Part shown: positions 48,380 to 58,866 of the stretch, piece by piece
How the letters are laid out: each line of letters opens with the position of its first letter
Numbering within the stretch: position 1 is the first letter of the stretch
Assembly: GCA_027563935.2 (NCBI GenBank)
Contig: CM050454.1
Location: forward strand, 5,856,001-5,920,000
Direction of reading: 5' to 3'
Length of the DNA: 64,000 bases
Source: Costus lasius
Taxonomy: Eukaryota > Streptophyta > Magnoliopsida > Zingiberales > Costaceae
Position numbers and translations under genes: made by a program
The notes under the pieces: generated by a model
Databases searched by the model: none
Told to the model about the DNA's origin: nothing
The model's input: only the letters and a program-made list of their open reading frames with translations

Positions 48380-50100
48380 GACCACCATTTGGGCTTGCGA
48401 TTGAAGGGGAATGCCGGCGGCAGCATCAAGGCGTGCGGCAGATGGCGACACTCGATTTGAACGACAATGGCGGCTGGAGTCATGTGGCTGATAGTCGATG
48501 GCATGCTCGACGTGTAGAGCACACGAAGCGAAGGCGGATCTGGCGAGATCCGAGGCACGACAGACGAGGTCGGCGGTGGCACTCATTCTGCGATGACAAT
48601 GCCGCGTGGCGCGTCTCGACTAGCGGCAATTGAGGTGGGTGAGCTTTTGGTCTTGCGGTGTGGCGGTCGCGTGGCTGGAATTGGCTGGCGCAGTGTGCAG
48701 CAACATTTCGTCTTCCTAAGGCATGCCTAGACGTGCAGGGGGAGGTGGAGCAGCAACGGACGAGGGAAGGTTGTGGACAATGAGCTTCGTTCATTCGACA
48801 GCTGGCAACGCGTCTTCAGTGGGGAGATGATGCTGGTTGGAGGAAGGGGGTGATGAATCCTAGGCGTCCAGGGCGACTGGGACATGTGCGTGAGCAGCCC
48901 CGTCAGGCGATGCGAGCTCGCCAATCGGCTGCGTAGCAAATTGCAGCGAGCGACGCAACTTTTAGACTGTTGGTTGCCGACGTCGAGGCTTGCCTGTGTG
49001 GGGTTTTGCAGAGGAGGGGAGCTGGTGGTGACAGCTGGCAGGGGGTGTGTGCAGCCTCCAAACAAGTGGAGCAAGCATGCAGGCGTCCCCCTCCCTACGT
49101 AGTACCCCCTTTCCTCTCGCTTTCGACATTGTTCGGAGTCTCTAGCAGTGTCCAGTGATGTCCGGAGACCCCCCAATGTCTTCGACAGACTTCAGCGAGG
49201 CTAGGGAGGTCTCGCGGGCTCTCTCTCCCTCTCGTTTCTGGCGATCAACAATGATCATCATGCAACTTTCCTCTCCCTTTTGGGTTTCGGTGATCACCGG
49301 TGATCGTTCAGTGACCCTTAGCGGACTTCGGCAGCAAAGTCTGACAAGCTCTGGTGGTTCAGAGCATCGGGAGGTCTATCCCTCCACTACAACGATCGCG
49401 ATCGCCGGAGGACTCTGACGACCGGTGGTGTGATGCGGGCGGTTCGACGTCGATGAGTCCACCCTATTTCCCTTCTTCAGCTCGGGGTAGCCGCAGCGAC
49501 TGTTCCGATGGACTCCGGTGATTGGCGTTGATTCCCAGCGAACTTTGTGCGACGACCAGTGGTACGTGGTGGGCGGTTTGGCATTGAGGAGTTCAATTTA
49601 GTTTTCCATCAGTCCGTTGTGTAGTGGTGGAGCCAGCGGGTTTGAGTCTTGCTGAGGTATTCTTTTCCACCTGGCTCCTTACTTTATGTTATTTATGTTG
49701 TCCGGTGTCACTATCCTTTTTAGCGATGCCTTGTTTCGTTGCTTGTGTGTGTGTTCTACGTTTAACCCTGCGTTTAGGCCCGTGCGGTCCCTAGCTTCTC
49801 CAGCGTTCTCCCCTGCTTGTCCGAGCGAGATGGCTTCTCCTCACTTCTCGGAGTGTGCGACCCTATCGCCTTTTGTGTGTGTTGTGCTATTATTTTTGGT
49901 ATTTTGTCGCCTGCGTGTGATTGGTCCTTCCCTGATGTCCTGCATGGTGTCTGATATTCGTGCATGTGCACTATCATCTGTGTACGGTGTTGGCTATTTG
50001 CTGGGTTAGGTTGAGACGTGAGTGGTCATATCTACCGATCGTGCTTTGTGCTATTTTGTCCCTTGCGTGAGACAGTTTTTCTTTCGAAGTCTTGTGTGTC
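48380..50100. mobile_element. GC-rich transposon-like block, type unknown
   Basis: There is an abrupt switch to GC-rich sequence with open frames in several directions and no recognised domain. Recurring phrases of the GGTGATCGGCG/TCCGGTGA type suggest degenerate internal repetition. It returns to AT-rich DNA near 50100. It could be a non-coding part of a large retroelement. Confidence 0.3.
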
Positions 50101-50197
50101 TCTTCTTATTTTTAGGAAAAAAATTTTAGTACTAATTCTGATCGTGACACTTAATATCAATGTCCAATATGTTGGAGTTAGAATTTGATATATTTAA

Positions 50198-50350
50198 TCT
50201 TACATGTCAATTTGCTTTCCTCTACTTTTTTTTTCTTATCTGTCATGACACAATCAACTTGAATTGATTTATCATCTACTTATGTTAATCCGACATGTCA
50301 ATTTTCTTTTATCTACATTTTTTTTCTTTATTTATTTGTCATGACACGAC
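50198..50350. repeat. Direct repeat of about 65 bp, period near 90
   Basis: TAATCTTACATGTCAATTT...CTGTCATGACACAATC and TAATCCGACATGTCAATTT...TTGTCATGACACGACC are two related copies, the second running into the next GC-rich block. They may be a decayed target or terminal duplication. Confidence 0.5.
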
Positions 50351-51549
50351 CACTAGGGCTTAGACTACGTATGTCCGATGGAACACCAGACCGAGCATGA
50401 AATCCTAGGATTTTCGAGCATAATTTCACCCCCAAGTCAGAAACCCTAATCCTCCGTCCAAAACTTATCCCCAAATCGAACATCAGCAGAAAACGCTAAC
50501 CCTAATTCAGAAAATACCTATGGTCAACCTAATTTTGACTGGTCAACCAAAATTGCCGTCAATGCTGTGCGCCGCTCGCTCGAATATCCGAATTTGCGTC
50601 TGCTGACGTCAGCTGCCAAATTCGATTTCGCCGAAATCCCCCTGTGCTGACGTCACGCTGATGTCAATCGTCGAAATCGATTTCGATTTCGAAATCTGAT
50701 TTCGCCATTGACTGCTCCGAGCATTGACTCGCCTCGCGTCCTCAAAAGGAACGCCCGAACGTTAACCGCTTCATCTTCAACCTCACGCACTCGATGCCGC
50801 CTGCGTCCGAGCGCCTTCCGCCACCGTGTCCTTCTCACCGAGCACCGCCTGCGTTCAAGGACTCATTGGAGAAGACTGCCGACAGGGAAGGAGGCCGCCT
50901 TCCACCCGTTAGTCGCCGCCGAGAAAGGCCCAGAAATAGGGAAGGGAAACGTTTGAGAAGAAGAAGCTTTATTCCCTCGGTGAAGCTTTACAAAACCTCT
51001 CAAAGGTCGTCGACCCCCTAGTCACCGATGCCCACTCCCCTCCCTCGCTAGAAACCAGCTACAATCTCTCGTCTGCGTCTGTTCTCGCAAATACCCGCTG
51101 ACGTCTCCCTAGACACCGGAAATGCTCGCCGAAGCTTCCCTAAGCTTCGCCGCTCACAGGTGGTGTTTGCTGATTGCTCCTTCGATTGTTCACCCCTCCT
51201 TTCCGTCGCCTCTTTGATTAGTCTTATAGGGAAGCGCCACCGCATCTTCCTTCCCTAATTTGGGCATCCGCCGCTCATTTCTTCCACGTGCATCATCTCC
51301 TTTTGCTCGTCCTCCACGTTGTGCCACTTTCTGCGTCTCCCGCTGGTGCCGCCGTCTGCATCCGCAGAGCTCAGGGAAGAAGGCGTCGCCGAGCTCGCTG
51401 AAGATGATGATTTTGCGGAGTCAAAATTGGAAGCACGTTTTGGGGTTGACCACCAAAATCGGGCTCTCGATCCTGTGCACGTCGACTGGGCTAGGCCGCC
51501 GCCTAGCCTCGTTGGATTTGGTTCGGCTCGGAATTTCACGGGTCTGACA
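50337..51549. mobile_element. Candidate solo LTR (TGTCA...TGACA)
   Basis: A TGTCATGACACGACC start and a GGGTCTGACA end form short inverted termini around 1.2 kb of mainly GC-rich sequence without domains. The boundary on the left is complicated by the overlapping direct repeat. Tentative. Confidence 0.35.
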
Positions 51550-52005
51550 CCGTAGGACTTATGTTATCCCCATTTTAAATATGTATCAATCACTAATTTA
51601 TCTCTTATTTCAGTTGTGTTTAATTATGTTGATTTATTTTGGTCATCACAAAAAAAAAATGAAAATCTTAATTGAAAATTAAAGTCATAATAATTTAAAA
51701 ATCTTATTTAGCATAAAATCTTATTTGAATAGTATCTTTTTTGTAATTTTTTTTAGTACTCAAGATTTTGTTATCAATAACCAAAGTTCTTTTTAGTTGA
51801 TTAAAATCTCCTTCACTTGCAATCTTATTTGATAAATATATAAAAGTTATTTTTAATTTTATTCCGACTTCACATTTAACGTTGCTATCTAATTTATATT
51901 TTTAGATTCATATTGTTTAAATGGGGAGCTCTTGTTTAAAGAGTCATTCCTTAATTTAAATAACTTGAAGAGTTAGAACTATATCTTTTTCACACTTGAG
52001 TCTTA

Positions 52006-52402
52006 GGGCCTCTTTGGCCCCACTTTTAAGCAGCTTTTAAGTTGAAAGTAGATAAAAAATTGTTTGGTAATGAAAAACAGAAGAAAAAAAAAGCAGAAAT
52101 TGAGAAAGCTACAATTTGATGCTTTTGCAGCTTCTGCTTTTTTGAAAAAGTAATTTAAATGATTTTGTTTAAAATTTTCAGTATTATCATTTTAAATAAT
52201 TTAAAATTGAATACTAAACAAAAATAAAATATATAATTATTTTAAATAATTTAAAATAATATATTTATTTATTATTTTAAATTTTAACAGCAATTAAAAA
52301 GTTATTAATCAAACATCTTATAAATTTTGACAGCGCAACACAGTACAACTTAGTACAGTTTAGCACAACTATAAAGTTATTGACAGTGGGGCTAAACAGA
52401 TC
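52006..52402. mobile_element. Tourist-like MITE
   Basis: GGGCCTCTTTGGCCCCACT and the inverted AGTGGGGCTAAACAGATC are terminal repeats, with TTA directly outside each end (52003-52005, 52403-52405). 397 bp, AT-rich, no coding. A clear Harbinger/Tourist structure. Confidence 0.8.
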
Positions 52403-53599
52403 TTAGTTTTCTAAAATCCTCCGAGGCTTTAGCCAATAGGACCTTCATGTAATAGATTCATATTGTTAAATAGTATGCTAGAGGAAAGCAAACTGATCAC
52501 TTCAGTTTCCATAAAATGGCAGGCAAATTCCTCGCCTACTTATTCCTCTTGGTCAGTTCATTATTTTTTTCACTAAATATACATGCTGCACACCATTTTA
52601 CTGAAAGATCATACCAAAACCAATTGACTCCAATTGCCAACACTTTCAAATTGATTTCGAATTAACTCCAGACTAAGCAAAGAAAACCATCAGCTAGAAA
52701 CAAGAATCATCAAGCTCTGGAATTGCCTGAATAAACACAACAAGATCATCTACTTTATTTAGCTAGTAAGTAGAAAACTAATTTAAGTTGCTATATACGA
52801 TCTTATAATAATCAAACAAATAAAAAATTAAAAATCATTATTAGCATAACTTGATAATTTTATACCTTCAAAACTGTGCTGAACAAGACAATCAAAACGT
52901 GGGAGCAGCCAATGTCAAGAAGATCCGCCGAGAGTGGGTGGCAGCATTCAATAAGTGGGACAAAGCTGCTTTGATTACAGATGCATGGGGATAAGATTAG
53001 AGACCACAAACCTCCAAATTTGATTAAAGCACTGAACCAATTTATATATAATATTATATATATTATGAATAGAAATATTTTCATTTCTACAGATTTCATT
53101 GATGATTCAGATTCAAAGTTGTTGGTCGGCGAGAAGGAGCTGAAAACTGAGCAGGGAGAAAGGTGATTCTCGATCTGGATTCAAAGCAGAAAGACAAACA
53201 GTAATTTTTTTAGGATCAAAGAAGGGAAAGATAAACGAAGAAGAAGATAGCAGATGCATCGATCTGGAAAGTCACACTCCACCACGCATCCATTAATCAT
53301 TCATTTTAAACATTACATATTATTCAGTTTCCCTTCCCAATCCGGTTACAAGAAGAACAGATTAATAATGGTGCAAGAACCCTAGCTTCCATGAGTAATC
53401 GAGCCGGGCAGAATCGATCGGAGAAAACGTAGATAAGTGCAAGAAAATGAAGCTCACTTACACAAATCTAGCTAAGTGTAGAAGATCAATAAAACAACTG
53501 AACTATATGAACAATAGATTCATTGACTAATACTAGTATCAAGAATGAGTTCTGCCAGGTGCCTTGCGCTCCTGAAGTGTGGAGACTAGTAGAGAGAGA
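52403..53599. other. MIR156 downstream (transcript) region
   Basis: On the minus strand this follows the MIR156 hairpin and probably holds the 3' part of the primary transcript. No protein gene is recognised. Confidence 0.4.
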
Positions 53600-53700
53600 G
53601 AGAGAGCTGACAGAGAGAGAAATGAGCACGCAGCAGAGACTGCATCAGATCGACGGATGCAGTAATGGCCGCTGTGTGCTCACTCTCTTCTGTCAACCTA
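53600..53700 (-). ncRNA. MIR156: MIR156 precursor hairpin
   Basis: On the minus strand the 5' arm carries TGACAGAAGAGAGTGAGCAC (53695-53676), the exact mature miR156 found across land plants, which targets SPL transcription factors and sets the juvenile-adult phase. The 3' arm carries GTGCTCATTTCTCTCTCTGT plus CAGC (53629-53606), which pairs as the star strand with the usual few mismatches. The loop side folds further: ACTGCATC pairs perfectly with GATGCAGT, and CAGCGG opposes CTGCTG. An (AG)n run flanks the base at 53590-53606. Both arms are intact, so the gene is probably functional. Which family member it is cannot be said. Confidence 0.96.
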
Positions 53701-53875
53701 GCTGCATACCTTTCACTAGGCCACAAAGAAACAGTGGACATTATGATTCACATGATCAAGACCTTCGAGGGAGACGAATTGAAGAGAAAGGTGTGGATCA
53801 AAGAAACTCCGATCGATCTAACTACTCTTCTTCTCTTTCTTAATTCCCTACGCGAAGCTTCTAACTAGGGTTTCA

Positions 53876-54105
53876 CACTTTCCAGCTCCAGCGCATCCCT
53901 GCTAATATGCACTGTGGTACCTGTTTTAATACAAAATTAGATTTGAGTTTTCTAAAATTTCTAAAAAGATCAGCTCTCTATAATATGCAACACTTTCCAG
54001 CTCCAGCGCATCCCTGTTAACATGCACTGTGGTACCTGTTTTAACACAAAATTAGATTTGAGTTTTCTAAAATTTCTAAACAGATCAGCTCTCTATAATA
54101 TGCAC
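53876..54105. repeat. 115-bp tandem duplication upstream of MIR156
   Basis: The copies at 53876-53990 and 53991-54105 start CACTTTCCAGCTCCAGCGCA and end TCTCTATAATATGCA. They differ at only a few positions (for example GCTAAT/GTTAAC, TTAATAC/TTAACAC, AAAAAG/AAACAG). The mild divergence suggests a fairly recent event. It lies about 180-400 bp upstream of the hairpin in the direction of MIR156 transcription, so in or near its promoter or 5' transcript. Confidence 0.92.
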
Positions 54106-54664
54106 AGGCCAATTGACCTCTATTACAAGATAAGGAGACATTATATTCCTCTTAATTTAGCCAAAATTTCAGAAACAAATGATAGATTTTTGCTTTTTTT
54201 TTTATTAAGTTTTCAGTTTTTAAAGGCACTAATGAAGTTTGGTTAATTTACAAATATATAATTACAAATGTAAACTTTTATCGATTTGAAAATAATAATA
54301 TCAAAACTTCACTTTATCCTTTTTTTTTCAATTTATCTATATTTGATATAACTATTTAAAGGAATTTTCATTTATTTATTGCTGTCAAGTGTAATTTACT
54401 TTAAATTATAAATCTGAAGCAAGATAAACTATATGCTATTAATAATTATATATAGTCATTAAAATTAAATAAATTAATTAGAAAACTAATATATATATAT
54501 ATATATATATATTATCACAAAATACTTTTTTAGAAAAAAGTCTTATTACATAGTAACATGGATATAATTCAATTTATTTTATTTTGTAATTGCAATTTTA
54601 TTTGTTTGCATATGGATTATATTGATAGCTAACTAAAGTTATTTATTCAGAGCAAATTTCTAAG
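54106..54664. other. AT-rich spacer
   Basis: No gene. A (TA)n microsatellite lies at about 54489-54512. Confidence 0.5.
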
Positions 54665-55013
54665 TAGGGTAGTTTAAGAAGGATGTAAAATTTTTAGAAA
54701 TTTTTTTTAAAAAAAATATATATATTCATGTAATGTACATACTCTAAGCGATCCAGTGGTACCAATATTATCATGGAAAAATTTATGCACGATGAAAAAT
54801 TAATAAAAAAATTATGATAAAAAAAACTATCAAGATTGTAGCATATTTTTTCTACCATAATGTTTTTATTAATTTCTTATCATGAATAAACATTTCTATG
54901 ATAATATTCGTATCAATAATAGCTTAGAGTGGTTAAATTATGTAGATATAATTTTTTTTGAAAAAAAATCTATAAAAATTTTACAATATTCTTAAATTTT
55001 CTAGGCAGGAAAT
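54665..55013. mobile_element. Large foldback MITE with ~170-bp arms
   Basis: The left arm runs AGTTTAAGAAGGATGTAAAA... ACTCTAAGCGAT... AATATTATCATGGAAA... AATTAATAAAAAAATTATGA. The right arm, reversed and complemented, gives the same order: TTTAAGAATATTGTAAAA, ACTCTAAGCTAT, AATATTATCATAGAAA, AATTAATAAAAACATTATG. Identity is roughly three quarters, and the two arms meet near 54835. Non-coding; a transcript would fold into one long hairpin. Confidence 0.8.
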
Positions 55014-55560
55014 TTTCTAGGCCCCTGCATAGAAATTTTTTTTCATTTATTCGGATGCCTAACGTGGAAATGTATAGAGCCATAAGTGGTAAGTGGAAAA
55101 GGAAGGGAAAAGGCTATAATAAATAAGATAGCTATAACTCGCACTGAATACTCTTTTGTGAGAAAAAAATCCTGGGAATATATAGATTTTGATTATATTG
55201 TATAACTAGATTTTATATATTTTAATTAGATTTTATAGAATTTAACTAGATTTTATAAAATGTTATTAAATAATATAATATTTGATCAATATTTTATGAA
55301 ATTTAATCAACATTCTAGTTAACATATTATAAAATCTAATCAAAATCTATTTAAAATATACTAAATCTAGTAAATATTTTAATATTCTATAAAAATTATT
55401 TTAAGATTCTTACAAACAAATTAACTTTAAGATATGTACATAAGAGATAGTAGGACCCTGACTAAGATCCGATTGGGGTGTGTCGTAATCTAATAGATGT
55501 GTGGATGGTTCATATATTTTTTAAACGGTTCTCGAATTGTGAATCATTACACTTATAAAT
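55014..55560. other. AT-rich DNA with inverted TAGATTTTATA repeats
   Basis: Around 55190-55385 TAACTAGATTTTATAAAAT-like phrases recur directly and, in the second half, inverted (ATTATAAAATCTAATC). It looks like another decayed foldback element. No gene. Confidence 0.45.
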
Positions 55561-55689
55561 AACCAATTGTTTAACTGACGGAGTCATGGAAGCATGTGGG
55601 TGTGGTCCAACACCCCTAGTAGGCACCTGGGAAGACTCTCCGGAGCCAGAGGAAAACACCCAAGAAATTTAGGCTCGAACGAAGAACGC

Positions 55690-55905
55690 TAGCCGCTTTC
55701 ACGGCCGTGGAAAATTCCACGTCCCTACCGTAAAGCTCTTTGCCCAGAATTTTCCACGGCCCTACCTGTAAAAGCCTCTGCTTAGAATCCAAATGATTTC
55801 ACAGTTGTGGAAAATTCCATGGCACTGCCCGTAAAAGTTTCTACCTAGAATCTAGCCACTTTCACGGTCGTGGAAAATTCCACGACCCTATCGTGGAAAT
55901 ATCCA
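55690..55905. repeat. Array of GTGGAAAATTCCAC palindromes
   Basis: CGTGGAAAATTCCACG or close variants occur near 55704, 55803 and 55868, with an inverted AGAATTTTCCACGGCC near 55746 and a partial copy near 55890. The spacers share CCCTACC-GTAAA and TAGAATC phrases, so the units are degenerate direct repeats of about 55-100 bp, each able to form a hairpin. It lies in retroelement-like DNA before a short LTR. Confidence 0.75.
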
Positions 55906-56268
55906 AAAGCGCAGAAGAGCTCCGTTTTGCCTGCTGTTCGATGCTCGCAATGGTCCTCGCAACCTCTTGACTGTTATGTGGGCATTGTGAGCCCCTCCTC
56001 CGTCTCAACGGAGTCCCTCCACTCTATCCACATGGCGAGTCTTCCCCAAAGACCATTGCAAGAGCCACCGACGGACCATTACCACAACCGGATACTCAAT
56101 TCAGCCCAAGAGACAGCCAACAATGTACAGAATTAGCCCATGATCAACAAATTTTGCTGCTTCGTGGCGGCCTGCTCTGAGATGGTCTACTACCTCAAAT
56201 CCGACCCGGACAACTACCCAAAAGCTTGGCCCATGTGCCAGCCTCCCCTCAAGATTCCCTGCTGGAGT

Positions 56269-56544
56269 TGTTAGCCTCTACTTTTAGTTAGTTAGAGGGT
56301 ACCTTGACCCTCTTTTAGGAAGTTAGAGGTTGTTGGCTTATCCAACAACCCTCATGTGTCTTGCATGTGTTCTCCTCTCCCCCTTGATCTATAAAAGAGG
56401 GCTGAGGGCTAGTTCTTCTTCAGCTTTGTTGTAGTAGACACCTTTCCCTACGCGAAGGTTTAGGTCCAGCAAACTCCGGGAGACTCGGCTGTGGGTCTTC
56501 CCGTCCGTTCTCCTTATGTACTGTGTTTTTCAATTCAATCAACA
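56269..56544 (+). mobile_element. Copia-like short LTR (TGTTAG...CAACA)
   Basis: The 276-bp block starts TGTTAGCCTCTACTTTTAGT and ends CAATTCAATCAACA, typical Copia termini. It has a promoter-like ATCTATAAAAGAGGG at about 56388. No tRNA-Met primer site or polypurine tract is seen beside it, so it is solo or part of a degraded element. Confidence 0.5.
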
Positions 56545-57285
56545 GGGCCGGAGCGACACCGAATCGCTCCGGGCACCTCTTCCTTTTTCACTCACGCCTC
56601 TTGAGTGCCTCAGCATCACCTCCGACACCCGCCATATGCGATCGACTGCCCACTTAGTTTAGGACCAGCTTGCGCCCCCTCTCTTCGTTGTGTCGTAAAA
56701 GGGTCCTGAGTGCACGCGCTTGCAAAGAAAATTGGCTCTACAAGCGAGGTTAGTAGTTTGAGATTGTAGAAATCGTGTTCGCTGGTTTCCTCGGCTCACT
56801 GGTATTGCTCAAGTCGCGTCTTCGCGGCAATATTTTCATTGGTTTTCCCGGATTTCCCTCCAACGCGCTTTCATTTCTCTCGCCTCAAGACCCTCTCACG
56901 TTTTCCGCACCATCGTCTCCGGCCTTATCTCCAGTGTGATCGGCGGCAAAATCTGCGGGCGTGGCGGGCGAAGCAAGCAGGCTCGGCTGGCAGAGGAAAT
57001 CGCAGACGTCTCAAATGGAAAGCTCCAGCGCACGACGGCTGGCTTTCCCGAAGGGAGGAGGCGTCCTTCTCCTTAAAGCCCTGGCGAGCGGACGAGAAGA
57101 GGAGGAGAGAGCTTTATCTTCGAAGCAGCGGAGAAACGGAGGCGGCTCTCCCCTGTTCCAGGAGTCGTCGAGTGCAGTCCCTTCCTGAGCTCCGTCCAAA
57201 GGAAGAGGAGGGGGAGGCGGGCCGGAACCACAGGTGGTGGTTTCCACCGCCTCCCCCATGAAAGAGAGGCGATCCGATGAGCGGA
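56545..57285 (+). other. GC-rich segment cut by the Athila insertion
   Basis: Open frames are present on both strands with a gene-like base composition (for example SARRLAFPKGGGVLLLKALA on +, about 57020-57080). None is recognised. The LTR of the downstream element begins abruptly at 57286, so this may be the 5' part of a gene or older transposon interrupted by the insertion. Confidence 0.3.
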
Positions 57286-58866
57286 TGACACTATCCGCAA
57301 GTGCACGAAAATGTCGAAGTAATACAAAAGATATCGATCCTACGGGGAGCAAGGTGAGTACTAGAAAATCTAACTTTTTGAAATCCAAGCTAATCGAATC
57401 GTGGTTTTTTTTTAGCAACTAAGTGAACTAAAACTAAGCAGAATAATAAACAAGAAATCAAACAACTACGGTAGGAAAAATATATGAGAGAGAATATCAG
57501 GGCTGTGGTTTCCACCACTCTGACGATTCTATTTGCACTAAGAGATAAATACCGGTTATAAGGATTTACATATATGCATAAGGAATCTACCCTAGGGTAC
57601 AAGATGCCCTCTTTCGAGTGTACACCCCGGTATTTGCCTAGAACGTCTCCTACTTTCACGGTGGACCGTTTTCGACAAACCCACTGAGCTCTGTGGCAGA
57701 TTATGAACCCTCGAGCAAAGAACACGCACTTTCGCGTCGCGTCTTCACAAGATTCACATAGAGGTTCGGTCGTTACGGTCGAACTTTCGTTATGGACCGT
57801 AACAACTATGACATGACGATACTTGGCCTAAGTGTAGATCAAGATATTAATACTTCTAGTGAAATATGCTCAGAATATGATCCAAAGAACAAGATTAAAA
57901 CAAGAGTTGCAAACAGAATTCGTCAGAGGGCCTCAACCTAGCCCCGATACAAAGTTTACGCTACAACCATCGTTGAATCGCTAAAAATCCTCTCTTTAAA
58001 CATAGGAAAATTACAAGAAAAGGTTTCTAGGAGGGAGAAGAAGATAAACCGAACGAAATAACCCAGGATTGCAAGGTTCCGATGATCAAATCTTCAAAAA
58101 TCCGCTCGAAGTCGCTGAATCGCCGTGTTCTTTCGCCCTAGCCGCTTCGTCGCCCGATTGCTCTTTCTTTGGTCACGAAATTTGGGGCTTTTATATCCTT
58201 TTCGTTCGTCTTCGAGTTAGCTTTCCAAAAAGTCCTCACTTGCTAAATTTGGACTTGAATCGGGTTCAAAATCGAGGGAAAACCGAGAGCGTGTCGAGTT
58301 GATCCGTCCGCTTCACGGGTGAACCCCACGGGGTTCACCAGGTGGTGAAGTCTTCGGCACATATTTGCTGTGAAATATTCACGGGTGAACCCAGCGGGGT
58401 TCACCAGCTAGTGAAGTCCTCGGCGATTTCCTGCGCATAAATCTCCAGGTAGAATTACGGGTGAACCCCACGGGGTTCACCTGGCCGTGATGTGTGCGGC
58501 AATTCTCAGAAATCTTCAATTCATCGGTGAACCCTGCCGGGTTCACCAGGCCGTAATGCGTGTGTAGAATTCATCCTTCGGTGAGATCATGGGGTTCACC
58601 TGGTCGTGAAGTCCAGAAAAGGCTCCGATTGAGCCTAAATTTTACGGGCAGGTTCGTCTTCTCATAAGGAATCACCCCATGCTCTTAGATTCTTCAAAAA
58701 GACCTCAAAATTGGGTGATTTTATCTGAAATTCAATAAGACAGACGAAAAATGAAGATTCTAAAGTTTTTAACTTAATAAGCCTTAAAGAAGTATAAAAA
58801 CATTCAAATAGGCCTAAATTCATCATAGAATAATAGTAAAAATCACTACTAAAATGCATGGTGTCA
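57286..58866 (-). mobile_element. 3' LTR of the Athila-type element
   Basis: 1,581 bp with perfect 6-bp inverted termini TGACAC/GTGTCA. The first 60 bases (CTATCCGCAAGTGCACGAAA, then GATCCTACGGGGAGCAAGG) are typical of this LTR group in plants. Beyond 58866 the phrase TACTCCTCGACTTAAATC TTTGC, seen next to such LTRs, corresponds to the polypurine side on the minus strand. It contains the hairpin array at 58314-58610. Confidence 0.75.
58314..58610. repeat. Five hairpin repeats GGTGAACCC...GGGTTCACC in the LTR
   Basis: Palindromic cores sit at about 58317, 58384, 58459, 58525 and 58579. The first reads GGTGAACCCCACGGGGTTCA, then CC. Later ones vary in the centre (CAGCG, CACG, TGCCG); the fifth has lost its left arm (GGTGAGATCATGGGGTTCACC). 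Each is followed by AGG/TGG-TGAAG-like sequence. Spacing is 54-75 bp. Confidence 0.9.

Noticed and set aside
48433..49418. Open frames in the GC-rich block
   Set aside because: Overlapping frames on both strands with no domains point to base composition, not genes.
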